From Apostichopus japonicus (lineage: Eukaryota > Echinodermata > Holothuroidea > Aspidochirotida > Stichopodidae): DNA of 64,000 bases. The position numbers were made by a program, and so were the translations under genes. The notes under the pieces were generated by a model, which saw nothing but the letters and a program-made list of their open reading frames with translations, was not told where the DNA came from and ran no database searches. Positions 1 to 13,353 of this stretch are shown here, one piece after another; position 1 is the stretch's first letter, and each line of letters opens with the position of its first letter. Where the stretch lies: positions 15,219,499 through 15,283,498 of the forward strand of contig NC_092565.1 in NCBI RefSeq assembly GCF_037975245.1, read 5' to 3'.

Positions 1-118
1 GAAGATATACCTTCGTTACGGTTATATTGATAACGGCGTTCAATGACAGATTCGATTGTGTCGAAAATGTAGTATGCGTGAGTATGTATACGCGTAGTAT
101 GCGCAGATCCACCAACTT

Positions 119-290
119 TTTAAGTGACGGGGACATGATATACCGTGTATATTTGCCCAAAAAAATCTTGTACGCTACGCGCGAACCCATGGTCGCGCTC
201 CGCTATAGTATCAGAGAACAGACACGCGTCCCCACCATTATCCAAAACTGATCTGCGCCCATGATGACATTGAAACGCTATGTAACACCC
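119..290 (-). repeat. Inverted partial copy of the 58.8-59.0 kb repeat
   Basis: Reverse-complemented, this stretch matches about 58815-58950: the same order of 'ggataatggtgg', 'gacgcgtgtctgttctctga', a 'gcggagcgcgaccatggg' block and a 'gcaaatatac' block. It is therefore a fragment of the transposon family that fills part of 58011-60276. No termini or target duplication are visible on this copy. Confidence 0.6.
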
Positions 291-1411
291 TTCCCCACTC
301 CCACCTATTTTCCACTATTTATTTGAAACTATTTGTTATTACTGCACTCTCTTTCCAAATGCCGCGCGCGTAGTATAAACTTCATTCAAAGATGGTCGAT
401 ATTATAGGCGTACTAACAACTATTATAGAATGAACTGTTTTCGACATATCACAGTTTGATGTAATTCCACAATTGGAATGCTATACAATAAATCATCAAA
501 TAAATTCTTCCCTCTATTTTTAATGACATCCTAAGCAGTGATAAGATATGTAGATGAGACGAGGCGGAATGAGATGAGAGTGGGCAAAATACATTGAAAC
601 TGTGAAACAAGTTGTATTAATACCCAAGTGACAAGAAAAGAAAACAATTTTTTTTTTTTTGAAATATAATGTTTTGTTTAGCTGGCAGTTTTTCTCTTGG
701 CGGATTGGTGTCGATTCTACAGATAATAATTGTACATGTTGAGAGATACGATAATTGATTATCTGTGTAGACTTTCTGAAAGTAACAATTATGATCAGCG
801 CCACCACTTGGATTTGCTTCCGATGCACCTTTGTCAAACTTGTATAGCGCCGTTGCAGGGCTGAGTTTATACCTGAATAATACTAACAAAAGTGGACAGG
901 TAGAATAATTATTGGTCTATGGAGACTATGGTGAATACAAACATATTGCGTGTATGGTGTGAACTGCGCAGTCTTAAATATTAACAATGATTGTGCACTA
1001 CTGACTGCTATTACAGTCCAATTTTACTGACACAGGAAATATTGGAACAGTTTCAATGATACATCAAACTGAATTAGGAAAGTAAGTCGGTTCAAATACT
1101 GCCCCCCCCCCCAAAAAAAAATTAAGACTTAATTACCTTACAAACCAAGTCATTAGAGGGCCTTTAGTATCGGTTTTAATCACGCGTCGACATTATTTTC
1201 CTGTCTGTCCACGCAGGTTGTGTTGGCACTGTTCCTATATGGCGGGCCATTGTAAAAATATGGCGAAGGTAAGGTGCCGTCAAAATGTTAAGATCTTTCT
1301 GTAAAGATAGAAGAAATTTTCCACAAAATGATAAGTTGTTCAGTTAATATGTTAAAAAATTGCCAAAAAATGACTAATTCCTTAAATCTAATAAGTGAGG
1401 AATTCATCATT
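291..1411. other. Intergenic stretch, no gene recognised
   Basis: No exon-like reading frame with splice signals and no recognisable protein was seen on either strand. It holds only short homopolymer runs (a T run near 650 and C then A runs near 1105-1122). Confidence 0.5.
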
Positions 1412-1415
1412 TGTT

Positions 1416-1418
<3 letters not shown>

Positions 1419-1459
<41 letters not shown>
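1419..1459. repeat. (AT)n microsatellite, left part
   Basis: An uninterrupted AT dinucleotide run directly abuts the left terminus of the element beginning at 1460. The run resumes at 3340, so the element appears to have inserted into one longer AT tract. Confidence 0.9.
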
Positions 1460-1462
<3 letters not shown>

Positions 1463-2138
1463 GCGCGTATCCAGGATTTTCTAACCCGGGGGGCGCGAAT
1501 TACTATCTAAGCGGAGCGCCACCATCGGTTGGCGCGCAGCGTACAAGAAAATTTCTGGTTTTGATACCCCCCAGATCACCGGAAATAGCACTTCTCGGGC
1601 TTGAAAATGACCAACCAGATGTACACTTTTGCCTGAGAACCAAGTGTTTCCCAAAAGTTTTTTCCATCCATAACCTTTTTGCAGATTGTCACCAGTCACA
1701 CATCATGTTCGACCTCATTGCATGTCCTATGGATCATTGCTTTTGTAGGTGATTCTACGTCACGGCCCACAATATCCGAAAGCCCCCTTTTCAAGGTTTT
1801 AAGCCCATTATTTGGTGAGAATTTGAAAATTCACATTTCTCGTGAATAAAATCACTTCAAAACATACCCATAATGTTGCACAAAATTCAATCTATGGACA
1901 AGCAATATAGAAAAACCTCCTTGAACCCCTAACAGACAGGTCAAAGTTGCACGAGTAGAGGAAAGTATGATGAAGAATGTTGGTGAGGAAATTTTCGAAA
2001 TTTCAGACACAGTTAATTTATTGGTGTAGAAATATTAAAACCTCTTATAATGGCTATTATAAAACTTGGTTGAAGGAAATGAAAAATAGCAGACATTTCC
2101 GATAGCAGGTATATCGAAACCGAACACTATACACACAT

Positions 2139-2507
2139 AGGCGTAGGTCCCGTAGGAGGCGGTGGCTGCAGCCCCCCTCCCCCCCCCCCCCCCCCGCAAC
2201 CAAATTTTTCCCCATCTTTTTCGGGCACCTACTGAAAGAAAAATAAATAGCAATGAATAGCTTAAAAATGATCTCCTTGGTAATTAAAATAAAGTAATAA
2301 TCTACATAAGACATTTCGTTGTTTACGTAGCATCGGTATACTGTGCAACTTTCACGGACCGTAAGGTACACGATGCTATGCACTGTAATGACCGATGCTT
2401 GCTTATATGATATTGGCATTGATATGTTGAACGCGCGAAAAATTTTGGTTTTTTTCGGGCAAGTCATTACAGCCCCCAAATCCAATTGGGCTCCTACGCC
2501 TTTAACT
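2139..2507. mobile_element. Small MITE nested in the 1460-3339 element
   Basis: The related copy near 58795 reads continuously 'actacacacatcgacag', but here that site is interrupted. The block from 'aggcgtaggtccc' to 'gctcctacgccttt' lies between two copies of ACACACAT (2131-2138 and 2508-2515). This is an empty-site/filled-site pair with an 8-bp target duplication, typical of hAT elements. The exact right terminus is uncertain because the ends are not fully symmetrical. Confidence 0.65.
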
Positions 2508-3135
2508 ACACACATAGACAGTTTTTGAGGCTGTTCATCGTGGAACATGCATTTCAATGCTCACTGATATGATGTTATATCTGCTCTTTGCTTTTACAAA
2601 TTCGAACAGGCGTGTAGCGAGTAAATTGCCAAGGGAGGGCGAAGCCTGTAGGCAAACCATCTAAGCGAAGCGCCACCATGAGTTGGCGCGAAGCGTACAA
2701 GAAAAATTTTGGCCGAAAATGCCTCCCAGATCGCTGGAAATGACACTTCCCAGGCCTTGTAAGTTGCATCTAAGCATTGTCTATTTTGAAATTACTAGCG
2801 ATGTCATAAAGAAAATTTGCTCGGGGGGGGGGGGGGGCGGTCGCCCGCTTCCCGAAATGCGTCATGTACCCCGACGACTCGGTCGAGTTCAAGGCCACAG
2901 TTGGTTCCATATAGCACAATTGTACAATTGTTTAAGGCGTCCATACACACACACGCGTTATGATAGACCATATATAGTATTTATATAGATACATTAGTGA
3001 GAGAGGAAATATGGAAACGTCAAAAATGGAGTTGTCGGTGTAAGGGGTAGGGTGAGGCGCACACCCCCTCCGTAATCCTTGATCTGTCACTGGCTACCCT
3101 GTGTATATTATAGGGATCAGCGCTTTAACTATGAC

Positions 3136-3296
3136 TGTTCCTCTTTCTCTTCCCGAGGTCTTGGCTATCTTCTACTCCCTCCTTTTTTCCTTTTTCTCTC
3201 TTTTTTCTTTTTCTTTTCCCTTCCTTCCTCTCCTCCTTTTCTTTTTCCCCCTCCTTTTCCCTTTTTTCTTCTCTTTTTTCTCTCCTCTTTTCCTTA
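3136..3296. repeat. Polypyrimidine (CT-rich) tract
   Basis: A stretch of almost pure T and C on the plus strand lies just inside the right end of the 1460-3339 element. Long open frames over it on both strands are compositional artefacts. Confidence 0.8.
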
Positions 3297-3336
3297 CCCG
3301 GGGGGCGCGCGCCCCAACGCCCCCCTGGATACGCAC

Positions 3337-3339
<3 letters not shown>

Positions 3340-3406
<67 letters not shown>
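3340..3406. repeat. (AT)n microsatellite, right part
   Basis: Uninterrupted TA dinucleotides begin immediately after the right terminus of the 1460-3339 element. This is the continuation of the run at 1419-1459. Confidence 0.9.
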
Positions 3407-3408
<2 letters not shown>

Positions 3409-6400
3409 CCATCATTCAATGACTAATCTTGTTTTTATTTCGTAAAGCTCCAATTGTGAAATTTTCTTTACCGCTTACCTGCAGAAGTCTTGCCCCACCC
3501 GCCCCCTTGATACAAGGTTGCGGAAGGGGAAGCAGGTCATGGAGAGGTGAGTGTTAAGGTTTACCCAAACTTAAGAAAAGGTAACAATCCCATCATGCAT
3601 ATATTTGCCCGGACCGAATACGAACACCTATATCACACACCTCTCTCTTTCCATAGTTCAACATCTGTTTTACACAATAAATTGTATATATAAAATCTAG
3701 ATATAAATTATGAAATAGCGAAAATTAGAAAGAAAACAAGGTATCCAGGTACCGAAGAGAACATACGTATTGCAAATATTAAAAGGGGAAACCCCCCACC
3801 AATAGTACCAGCTGAAACTGACGTTGTTACCATTTCCTCATAACGCATAAGCGCTTTCAAGTTGTTTCATTATAACTGCTTTCCGGCAGTAACCTAATAA
3901 GTACGTGTTGCATACCAAACGGGGATTTCCCGACAGGTTTCCTGATTGCGTACATATATCATGCACTGAAGGACTTGTCACGTTGTTTCTATATTTAGAT
4001 GCTTATGTCGTTATCAGGCAAACAAGTCAGTTAATAAATTATCTCTGACATTCTTAGTTACCTTCCTTGTTTTGTTTTCACTCTCTTTGATTGACATTCA
4101 GCGAAAATAAGGACTTTGAAAAGCTAAATTGAACAGTTGGATGATACATACGTACACGTATCAATATATAGGACAATTGTAGGCCTATATGCCAATACGT
4201 TACTGACTCGAAAGACTGACGAACACTGAAAAGACAGTGTGTAACTTCAGTACAAGTGTGAGCCAAAGGGAAAACATAAAAGAAACAACATCATCTACTG
4301 TTCCATAGGTTATAAGACTGCGCAACTTAAGGTTATGGGTCATTTACATTCAGCGAGTAGACCACTTCGCCTAGTTGGGGTTGCCACTGGCAATTAATTG
4401 CTCCATAGGGCTCCATAGTTCATATGTTCATATATTGCTCCATAGGGCTCCATAGTGACGGCTTGGGCTTTTATGACACATATTTCCATGAAGCATGTTT
4501 AGGCCTACTAAACGGCCGCCGCGGTTAATAGATCCTTACTATTATCAGCACCCGGCATAGGCTCTACACCTTGATGCACAAGCTTATATGGTACACATAG
4601 CATTTCTTTCTTCGGCGCACATCTATACAAATCACAGAAGATACGGAACTATGAAAAGGCAACAGAAGAAAGGGCATTGTTATACGATTGTTCGACAGAT
4701 TCTGACAATTTAGGGTTTCAACATAATAATTGCTGCGAACTGTACAACACAAGGAAATTTCCCTCAGAGTTTCTGTTGCTCAATCATATGCGCTTTTCTA
4801 ACTATAACATTACCAAAGGTATATTGTCTACACACGGAACCTGCGATTTGTATGTCGAACCGATTTTATGATCCCAATTGCACTGACTTTACCGTGACCT
4901 CTTTCATAAAGCTCCTTCACGTAGATACGATAGCGCTTCCTCGTTAGAGTTTGTCAGTTGGCTGATAGCACAGCAAAAATAATAATTCTTTTCATTCATT
5001 CAAATCACGTTAATAAGTCTGTTGATATAAGAGGTCTAGTTATTGAGCCGTGTATTAATTAATCTCTTTCTAAGAATCTATAAACCGCATCAAACTCGTG
5101 TCCGGGTTCCTGTTTTACGAGTTACAATCCTAGCTATTGTCAGCAAGCAATTCATTATTAGCTAATCAATATAGTCGGTAACTATTGGGGGAAAAAAGCC
5201 TAGATCGTATCTGGAATACAATAAGAGGACATGGTTTGCAGATTTGTTTTAAGAATATTTTGCTGAAGAGTTTGAGATTTGTGGTCTTCGAAGTGATCTA
5301 CACTTGACCATACGCCCCTATCCAGTGTTCTTCAGTAGTTTTTAGCAATAGCCTATGTACATATTTCGTTGTCACCTTATAACATCCTCCATACCTACGG
5401 AATTGATTGGTTGGTTGATCTGGCTAGGGCATGTGGCTGTGTCTTGCGCTAGGGGAGGAATTCCCACTCACTCAGTTTATCTCCATCGTCAGTTGGGGGT
5501 GAAACGTTCAGTCGAGGGATATTTTACAAATCGGGGATGGAAGATTGTAACCACTCCTCTAGGCCCAGGATATAGGTTTCCAAGTGGTGCATGCCACAAC
5601 TATAATTACAGGGGAGATTTAGATTCCACCTCCCACACACAAATTTGAATCCTGGGTATGTCACTAGTAGGTAGCCTAAGTAGGGCATCAGAGTGGATTG
5701 GGAATTTATCTCTGTTTCTTGCAGGGCGGATACTTATGAAGGTTAATCGACTATTCGGTTCACAAACTAAGCAGACAATAGTTCATAAACAGTTAATCAT
5801 GATAGCTTCTTTACTAATAACTTTGACAACTGATTTGAACCAAAACCGTTAACCTGTATATCTACATACATATGTGAACCAGAAACGAAATACAAATATT
5901 GTTAAGAATTATAACACAAAGAAAGAGTTTTCAACACCAATATGTCATAAAACTTAAGGAGTTATCTTTTATTTCCTTGAAATATACTTATCGTTTTCAA
6001 ATTAAATTTCAATCTTGCATTTGCATATGAAGTGTAAGATTTCGAGTGAGATGGAGGTATTACTTGAAGAACAAGGTGAGATTTAAAGGGAAGAAAAAAA
6101 ACCTTAAGCAATTAACTCAATCATCTCTCATAAATATAGTTCAGATATTAACATATCATACATTGCTGTTAATTCTGTTATGAAACTATTCATTTTGCCG
6201 AATTTAACAAGTGTAGCTAAATTTAGCACAAAATGAAGAAAGCGAAAACTTAAGATGCTGTTTAATTTAAATAATGTAGCTTGGAGCATTATTAAATGCT
6301 GTCTGGGGTATAATAGCTGTTCTTAGTATTAGTCAAAACCATTTGGTCAAGTGGTCAAGTATGTGGTTATCCAAGACTATTTTCTATTGCATTAATGAAA

Positions 6401-6480
6401 TAAATCACCAAGATTTTCGCAAATAAGAGTCTTCTGTGGGAAATGAATAAAAACAGCATCGAACTTCCATTTTATTCCAT
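3407..6480. other. Intergenic stretch, no gene recognised
   Basis: No supported exon on either strand. A short internal duplication of 'gctccatagggctccatagt' occurs around 4400-4456. The 97-residue plus-strand frame at 5355-5648 has no recognisable domain and no splice context, so it is not called. Confidence 0.45.
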
Positions 6481-6496
6481 TTTATGTTCCTTTTTG

Positions 6497-6502
6497 TTTA
6501 TT
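6497..6502 (-). other. Candidate polyadenylation signal for the TNIP-like gene
   Basis: On the minus strand this reads AATAAA, about 610 bases beyond the stop codon at 7111. The spacing is plausible for a 3' UTR, but no transcript evidence is available and the hexamer is common in AT-rich DNA. Confidence 0.25.
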
Positions 6503-7110
6503 CAGTAACTAAAGAAGATTGTACAACAAACAACACTATTGGTCGATTATCTGGACGAAATATTAGTTTTTGTGTTCACACAAGAAAATACAGCAGAAAG
6601 ACAGTAGAAACAGCTCATGATAAAGGCAAACATTAAAAATTGTGCACAAACAGCTATCAAATTATCCCTGAGTTAATTGGCATTGCTCCATACTACCCAA
6701 CAAAACATGCAACCTCTTAAACCAACTCCTGCAATCATCTTTCACATCTAAAGATATTGTCAGTACAGTGTCTACAAACCCAAGTCAGAACAGTTACCGG
6801 CTTATTTGCCAGACAAGTTTGCCATTTGCCAGCAGAGAAAACAAGTACTGGCAATTTTTGTTAGCAGGTTGCTACAACTGTGAAATTCTGCACGGTCTGC
6901 CATGATGTTCCAACATGATGTTGGAAAGAATCACCACATGGCTGCCTACCACACAGATGGACAGCTATATCTTCCTCAAGATTATGGTTAGACCATTGTT
7001 TTACAGGTTCACTTTATACGTTGACCGTACAGGTAAAAGCTTGTCAATTAGAAGATGACATTTGACCTGAGAGATGACCTCAGATAGCGAAGCTTACTTC
7101 GCTCCTCCTT

Positions 7111-9847
7111 TCAGTGTCTGACCATCTCCAAGCTCTCGTCACGAGGTTCTGAGTCACCTGCATTCTCTGATTCTAACGAAGAGGAGAAATTTGCAGCCAA
7201 CTCCAATTCGCATGGACTGTGCCTGAACGAATCTGCTTCGATCGTAGTTGGAAAATTAAGGACTCCATCCAATCGGCAAGACATACCTGACCTGGTAGGG
7301 GCTGATGAGCTCTGGAAATAACAAAATAAATAAAATATACATTTAAGGGTTTGTGTGGGGATATACTGATCAATAAACAGTAATAAGAAACTATCAATAT
7401 GTGAAATAAAAAATGTTTAACGTTGCATCTCATTTTGATTATCTGAAAATGGCTTAAAACTCACCATTCGGTTACGTCTTCTATGGCTAGGTTTTTCCTT
7501 TGGAATGTAATTAGCATCTGGATTGGCTTCATGAATACTTGGGAAGTTAATGGATTTCATAATTTTCACCTGTGGATACAAAAAAATGTCAAATCTCATA
7601 AGATGATCATTTTGAGTATTAACACTTTCAAAATAGAAATATCAAGTCTAAATCTTTCATACTTCAGGCTTTAGATCTTTCTATGTGTGGAAAAAACACT
7701 ACAAAAACAAAGGAAAATATGAAGATAAAAAATATATGAATCACTTCCCTTGTCCCCTCTTCTTTTGTTTTAAAATCAGGTCAAATGATAACACAAAATG
7801 GATGTTATATCAATGTTTTTGTTGTTGATTAAATATTAGCAATGCACTCTTAGAACAAACATGTTCATGTATTTATCTGCAACACAATTTCGTTTTTTCA
7901 ATTCCTTTACCTTTCACTTCCACATCATACTTATGATGCACCCATCAAGCTGATCTATATGTCAGTATGGGATGTGCGAGTATTTTATGTTCTGAGGAAA
8001 GGCTTCAATTAAACCTTGAATCCAAAAGGTGCTTACCTTTTCCTGATATTCTGCTAATAGGCGATTAGCTTCTTTCAGCTGTGCTTGTGAAGAATTTAAT
8101 GTATCTTGTAATTTGGCCTTCTCTCTTTCTTCTCTTTTGAAGTCATCAATACAAACCTGGAGCTAAAAGAACATAAACAACACAAAATAGAAATTGATTA
8201 ATTTATCTTCAAATTTGCTACAGTAACATCAGCATTGTCTGCAAGGTTGCATTCAATTTGTTATATGGTATTGTGATCTATTCCCACTATTCTTACTACC
8301 AAAATGTCCCATGTGGTTTTTTTTTGTGGGAATTTCTGGATATGCTAATACAGACCATTAAGATAATACTCCACAACCACACAGACAAAATATTTTGAAT
8401 ACTTCAAAATACTGCGTATCTTCTTGTCTTTAACAGAACCATTGAAATTTATTCAGAATGTTTGTACACAAAGACATTTACAATGTAGGTAATTATTATA
8501 AACTAAAACCGCACAAAGATATCACGGCACGGGTCATATTGCGAAAGAGAGAGAGAGAGGGGGAATTTTTCTTTCCCTAGCCATTTCCATATTATTAGTA
8601 TTGGTCAGTCAAATTTAGACTGCATTACTTGTTAGAGCATACTAAAGACTTAACTAACTATTATAGAAAGGATCTTACCTGATACTGTAAAAGTTGTACA
8701 TCCTCATCTCTGTTATTGCTATTGTTCTTTACAGATAAGTGTCTGGATTTCTTGGCTTCTTCCTCCAACTTATGAATCTTCCCTTTGGCTATGTTAAGTT
8801 CTTCCACAATTCCACCAAAACATTTAATAGTTTCTTCTTGGTCTTTTAACTTCTTCTCTTGTAACTGTTGTGTGATAAGGCTATTTGAATAACATTTCTC
8901 TGCCTTTTCTGTCTTGAGCCTCTGTTGTTGTAATTTTATCTGAAGATCGTTTATAAACTTTTCTTGTTGTTTATGGTACTTCTGCCATTTGTCGTTCATG
9001 ACGACAACAGTCCGTAGTTCTTCAACTAATCGAGTATTAACTAAGTGGGCTTCTTGAGGGGAAGACTGAGTGTGGTGGAATGAGCCAGATTTTGAGTATG
9101 CTTGCATCTGGCTCGAACTCACAGCAGAGTGCTTTGGCGATGTTGGAATTGATTTCTGCGGCTGAAAATATATAAAAAGAGCAGAAGAGTTAAGAAATAG
9201 TTCCATTGGAATTTTATGGCCCAACCAAATTATCACACACAGATGTTCCTGCCTGAGTGCCCAGACCCATATTTTATTGCTGTTTTCATTGATTAAACAA
9301 GTCATATTTTGTGCACAAATTTCTTACTAGAAACAAGATAACACAAGTTCTTTCACTATCTACATATTAAAATAGATCTACCTGCGTTCCAAAGTTTGTT
9401 CATGTCCGAAATTCGTTCCTAATTTTCAATTACGGTAAACCCATTGCAACAACGTATATATACCACACAGAGCAAGCAAAAGGCTATTATTGACAGGCTA
9501 TGCCTACCCTACCGCTGGTTGCCTTCATGCAAGTCGTTCATATGCATACATGATTAATACTAACTTTACAAATGCGTATAATAATTGAATATTTATCATC
9601 GTATAGTACAATATAGACCAACACCAAGTCCTCTTTACCGTTCATATCTGAGGTAGCTAAGAACGAAATAATCCAATTCATCAACAGTGCAACGTTACAA
9701 ATGAGTAACTGTATAATTCACTAACGTTACATAGCCTATCTGCAGCCTAGCCCCGTTCCATGAATTAGGAAATAATTCCAGATGATTCTATCAACACGGT
9801 TGATCTCAATTTATAATGATACTCACCTCTTGAGGCGTCGGACCCAT
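7111..9847 (-). CDS. TNIP/ABIN-like coiled-coil protein, five coding exons, 311 aa
   Basis: Exons in coding order: 9847-9827, 9161-8679, 8162-8037, 7569-7465, 7311-7111. All have GT..AG borders and all junctions are phase 0. The start at 9847 opens with MGPTPQE and is the only ATG in the short first exon. Residues about 50-210 are long, highly charged coiled coil. Residues about 50-90 (with NDKWQKYHKQQEKF) resemble the conserved helix upstream in ABIN1. Residues about 163-200 (VQLLQYQLQVCIDDFKREE, then NSSQAQLKEAN) resemble the ABIN/optineurin/NEMO UBAN motif, which binds linear ubiquitin; the key D-F pair is present. The C-terminal 100 residues are basic then acidic/Ser-rich, with no zinc finger. 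ABINs are cytosolic partners of A20 that restrain NF-kB signalling. The assignment rests on motif resemblance; a generic coiled-coil protein is the alternative. Confidence 0.8.
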
Positions 9848-9961
9848 CTTTCTTGCTTTTGTTGGGAAGTGTTTATCGACTTAAGTTTGTAGGATATTTA
9901 TCTTTCCGTTTGATCGCTTGACTTTCAGGCACAGTGCAGAGGCATACTGAAGATTTAGCCA

Positions 9962-12403
9962 GACAACCGACAACCTTTTATACGTTTCGTGTGTAAACAA
10001 TACTGACATGCCTCAGTAGCGAGTGGGATTTTTTGCAGGGGAAACCCCGCTGTTTATGATGTAATTGGCAACACGGGACTTTATCGTTGTGAAATAGTCG
10101 TGGGTAGCGGTTACGATATATTGTTATGCAAATTTACATTGAGCATGGGTGAATCGATAAGGTTAACTTTTCTTTTACTAGAGGAACAACATTCAAAGCA
10201 GATCAATCTAACCACACTGAATCGGAATAGGAAATTACAAGGCTACTATTTTATCTGACATACAACATTCACAGCATTTCTTAGGTATACATGCCTAAGT
10301 ACTATAAGAAGCCGGTTGTTAAGTTTGGTTCGATATCGAAAACTAGTCTGCGCAATCTTCATCGGGCAAGGAGTCCATGAATTATGTGTATATTACATGG
10401 CCTTTATGAAAGCTACGACAAGTTAGACATCATTGGACACCACAGCTTTAGAACTAGAAATAATTTGAAATCCGGGTGAGGTAAGACTGGAGGCTAGGAA
10501 AGGTGGAGGGGTGATATGAGAAATATGTTTGAAACATTGCGATATCGATTATCGCGATCAATTTATATGATATTTGATTTTCATTAATCTAATTCTTCTG
10601 TATTCATCAACATCCCGGGTATTGAAACTTCTTACTCTGACCCCAATTTTCACATCCATCCTCTTGGCGGCCACCCAGTGACAAATGTTGTGGCCTGGGT
10701 AGGCCGGTCTTATATATTAGGGGGAAAAATCGTTTTTCCTTTGATATGAACTTTTTAAGTACTTAAGCTCAAGATTTTCCATTTTCCCCCTGTAAATATC
10801 AGCATACTACCCCCGACTTTTTTTTAGCGGCCCTCCGAAATCTTTTGGCAACATAAAGTAGGGTCGCAACGCCTATAGTTTGAATACCAGGGATTAATAT
10901 CATACAAATAATTTGTCAATATAAGCTTGGATATTGCATTTTTATTAACCGTGACTTACACGGGCTATGACTGACACGGGATATTTTAATTTACATTTGC
11001 AGGATTATATGTCAATAGGAGGTCTTATTCATTTACATACTACAGGCGTATATGGAAATGTATGTGCATGGTGAAAAAAAGATAAGAAAAGTGAGTCTCC
11101 GTCTCAGTTTGTTCAATGTTCTAACCTCTCTCGTCATCATTTCATAACGCTTATTTACTTCAGGATTGACTTGGTGTTGTAGAAAAAAATGAAGCAATTT
11201 GGAATGTTTGCTACATGTTATGAACTAAGCGGGATAATGTGCCTGCCTTATCACGCTTGACTACGTACGGTTTAGCTCTCACACCAATGAGGTTCTGGGT
11301 GTCAGGTAAAGTTCATTTGCCAAGGTTCCACGTGGATTTAAAATTAAATAAAATCCAGGTGCTTGCCGTTCTTTATTCATAGCTTTCAGAATAACATATA
11401 TTTTGATTTCGACACCAAAATCAGACCGGGGTATATCCCATCTTGGGTAAACGTCTAACCCTTTGCTTATGGAACAAATAAATCCCCGGCTGGTTAAACA
11501 GTGTTGTGGTCTCTTGTGTAATATGCAATACAATTAACCCATTGTTGAATGCGAGTCGTACGACGGCAACGCATTGCGCAATATTGGGTATTCCCCACGT
11601 TGCATCCTATAAATAGAACTAACGGCGATTCAGGATATAACATGCAGAAAAGGGCATTTACAATGATTTCCAATTTCAAAAGTTAGAACAGAAAATATGC
11701 TGTTTGGCTATTGACATAGTCAACTGAGACATGCTGTTCGAACCCAATAAATTTTATGAAGTCGCTGATTATGTATGATTACATGACTTTGATAATAAAA
11801 TCCAGTATTCAATTTTGTTTTGAGTGTGTGCACGTGTATGCGGGAGTGGGGGGTGTTGGGGGGGGGGCTCAATATGGTTCTAGGGAGAGTACTGCTCTTA
11901 CCTATTTTATAAAACTGCTAGTTGCTTAGCATTTACTACGCTGAATTACGAACAGTGAGTTAATTGAGATTTCATGGGATTGTTATTAAAGGTGACTTGT
12001 CTGTCAAGATTGTTCCCATTTTAAAGCGGGCTAAAAGTTGCTGAATAGCGCTAATATGGAAGTTATGACCATCTAAAATGAATACCAAACTTTGATGCTT
12101 TCTCTGCGGAGACCTTTGGTACACGGGAGATAGCCTTCGCTATCATGGAATGCGATTTATTTGGTTTTGAGAAACACGTCGCAGAGCCCATTATGGAAAA
12201 GAATAAGAGCCTCCGATTCGATATGGGAGGATGGGTGGGCCAGCGACGGGGGAGTGGTGGGGGGGGGGGGGTTAAATCTCGCTCCTCTCATCATTCTGGA
12301 GTAGGAAGACTAAAACAAATTTCCTTTATAGCAGCATATGGAGAATTTTGAGTTTCTTTACTTCTTAATGTTAAATGTTTTTGAAGTAAGTTGTCAGTAT
12401 CGC
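9962..12403. other. Intergenic stretch upstream of the TNIP-like gene
   Basis: The 5' UTR and promoter of the TNIP-like gene should lie just above 9847, but no TATA box or other core element is convincing. Otherwise no supported exon is seen. A G-rich run occurs near 11843-11868 and a poly-G tract near 12250-12271. Confidence 0.4.
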
Positions 12404-12775
12404 CAAGGGCGTAGGAACCGGGGGGGCTGGGGGGGCGCCAGCCCCCCCCCCCAGTGAAAAATGTGGAGGGGCGGAAGTATCATTCCGCCCCCCCGGTTCG
12501 CAAGTCAGAAAACCCCTTTTTCATATCCAAATGAGAAAAAAAATCTCATTTGGAGCACCAAATTGCATCTAAGGCCAGGTGAAAATACAAAATTAAGTTT
12601 ACAAAATGGAGTGGGTGTTGAAGTGTGCTATATTGCACCAAATTGCATCTGAGGCGACCTGGAAATGCAAAAAAATTCCAAAGGGGAGGGGGACACCCCC
12701 TCCCCTTAGACCCCTCCCCCAGACTGGCCATCAGTCTTCAGCCCCCCCACTCAAAAGTACCTTCCTACGCCACTG
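12404..12775. mobile_element. hAT MITE, copy A, with perfect 8-bp target duplication
   Basis: The left end is CAAGGGCGTAGGAA and the right end TTCCTACGCCACTG, which are imperfect inverted termini. The 8 bases AGTATCGC occur on both sides (12396-12403 and 12776-12783). The interior carries a C/G-rich foldback near the left end and two blocks of 'caccaaattgcatct'. It has no coding capacity. The same family occurs at 16424-16730 and 45715-46034. Confidence 0.88.
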
Positions 12776-13353
12776 AGTATCGCAATATAAGAGGTATAAT
12801 GGGTGCAAAAATCTGAAAACGTATTTAGGGCCATTTCGTAATTAGCAAAATGGAACTTACTGTTTTCAGACAGTAACGCAAAAGAGAGCTTTGGCGCGAC
12901 AACCGAACAATGCATGACTTGAGCTACATCACGCATGCGTATGAAGGGAAATGTACACAAACAGTCGGTTCAGTTTACGTAAACCTTAATTTTTTTTTAT
13001 ATATATGAAAAGGCTATTGTAACTCAAAAGGACTTTGTGCGTGTGTTTGTATAGATGTTGTGTTAATTGACGTCGTTAAATTCAGTTTTTAATTAGACGG
13101 GATCCGGGATAGTAGAACAAGTAACGTACATACTGTCTGCTCTATGGTGCTGTGCTTTCATAAGCTCGATGAAGGGAATATCTTACTGAATATTCAACGA
13201 CTATATACCTACGTGAAGGATATCCATCTTACAATATGCTGTAGAACACTGGATTTCGTTCTGACTATACATAAACATAGTTCAATCAAGTCATGTCCCA
13301 CATCGATTTTACGGTGAAATATTTAGTCTAACCCCATATTTTTACTACATTAA

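Larger units (their letters stand above)
1460..3339. mobile_element. Non-autonomous hAT-like DNA transposon inside an (AT)n tract
   Basis: The left end reads CAGGCGCGTATCCAGG and the right end, reverse-complemented, reads CAGGTGCGTATCCAGG, so the terminal inverted repeats agree at 15 of 16 positions. Both sides are flanked by AT repeat, consistent with an 8-bp ATATATAT duplication, although this cannot be distinguished from the tract itself. The first 680 bases match 58207-58840, and 2605-2780 matches 58080-58205. No transposase frame is visible. Internal parts include a nested insertion (2139-2507), a G run near 2823 and a pyrimidine tract near 3136-3296. Confidence 0.75.

Noticed and set aside
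27-251. 74-residue plus-strand frame at the left edge
   Set aside because: It overlaps an inverted copy of a repeat found at 58.8 kb and shows no domain or splice context.
3079-3426. Overlapping frames rich in Phe/Leu/Pro or Lys/Glu
   Set aside because: They are products of the CT-rich tract and the (AT)n run at the end of a transposon.
5355-5648. 97-residue plus-strand frame
   Set aside because: No recognisable domain, no splice signals, and repeated low-information segments; not enough support to call it a gene.
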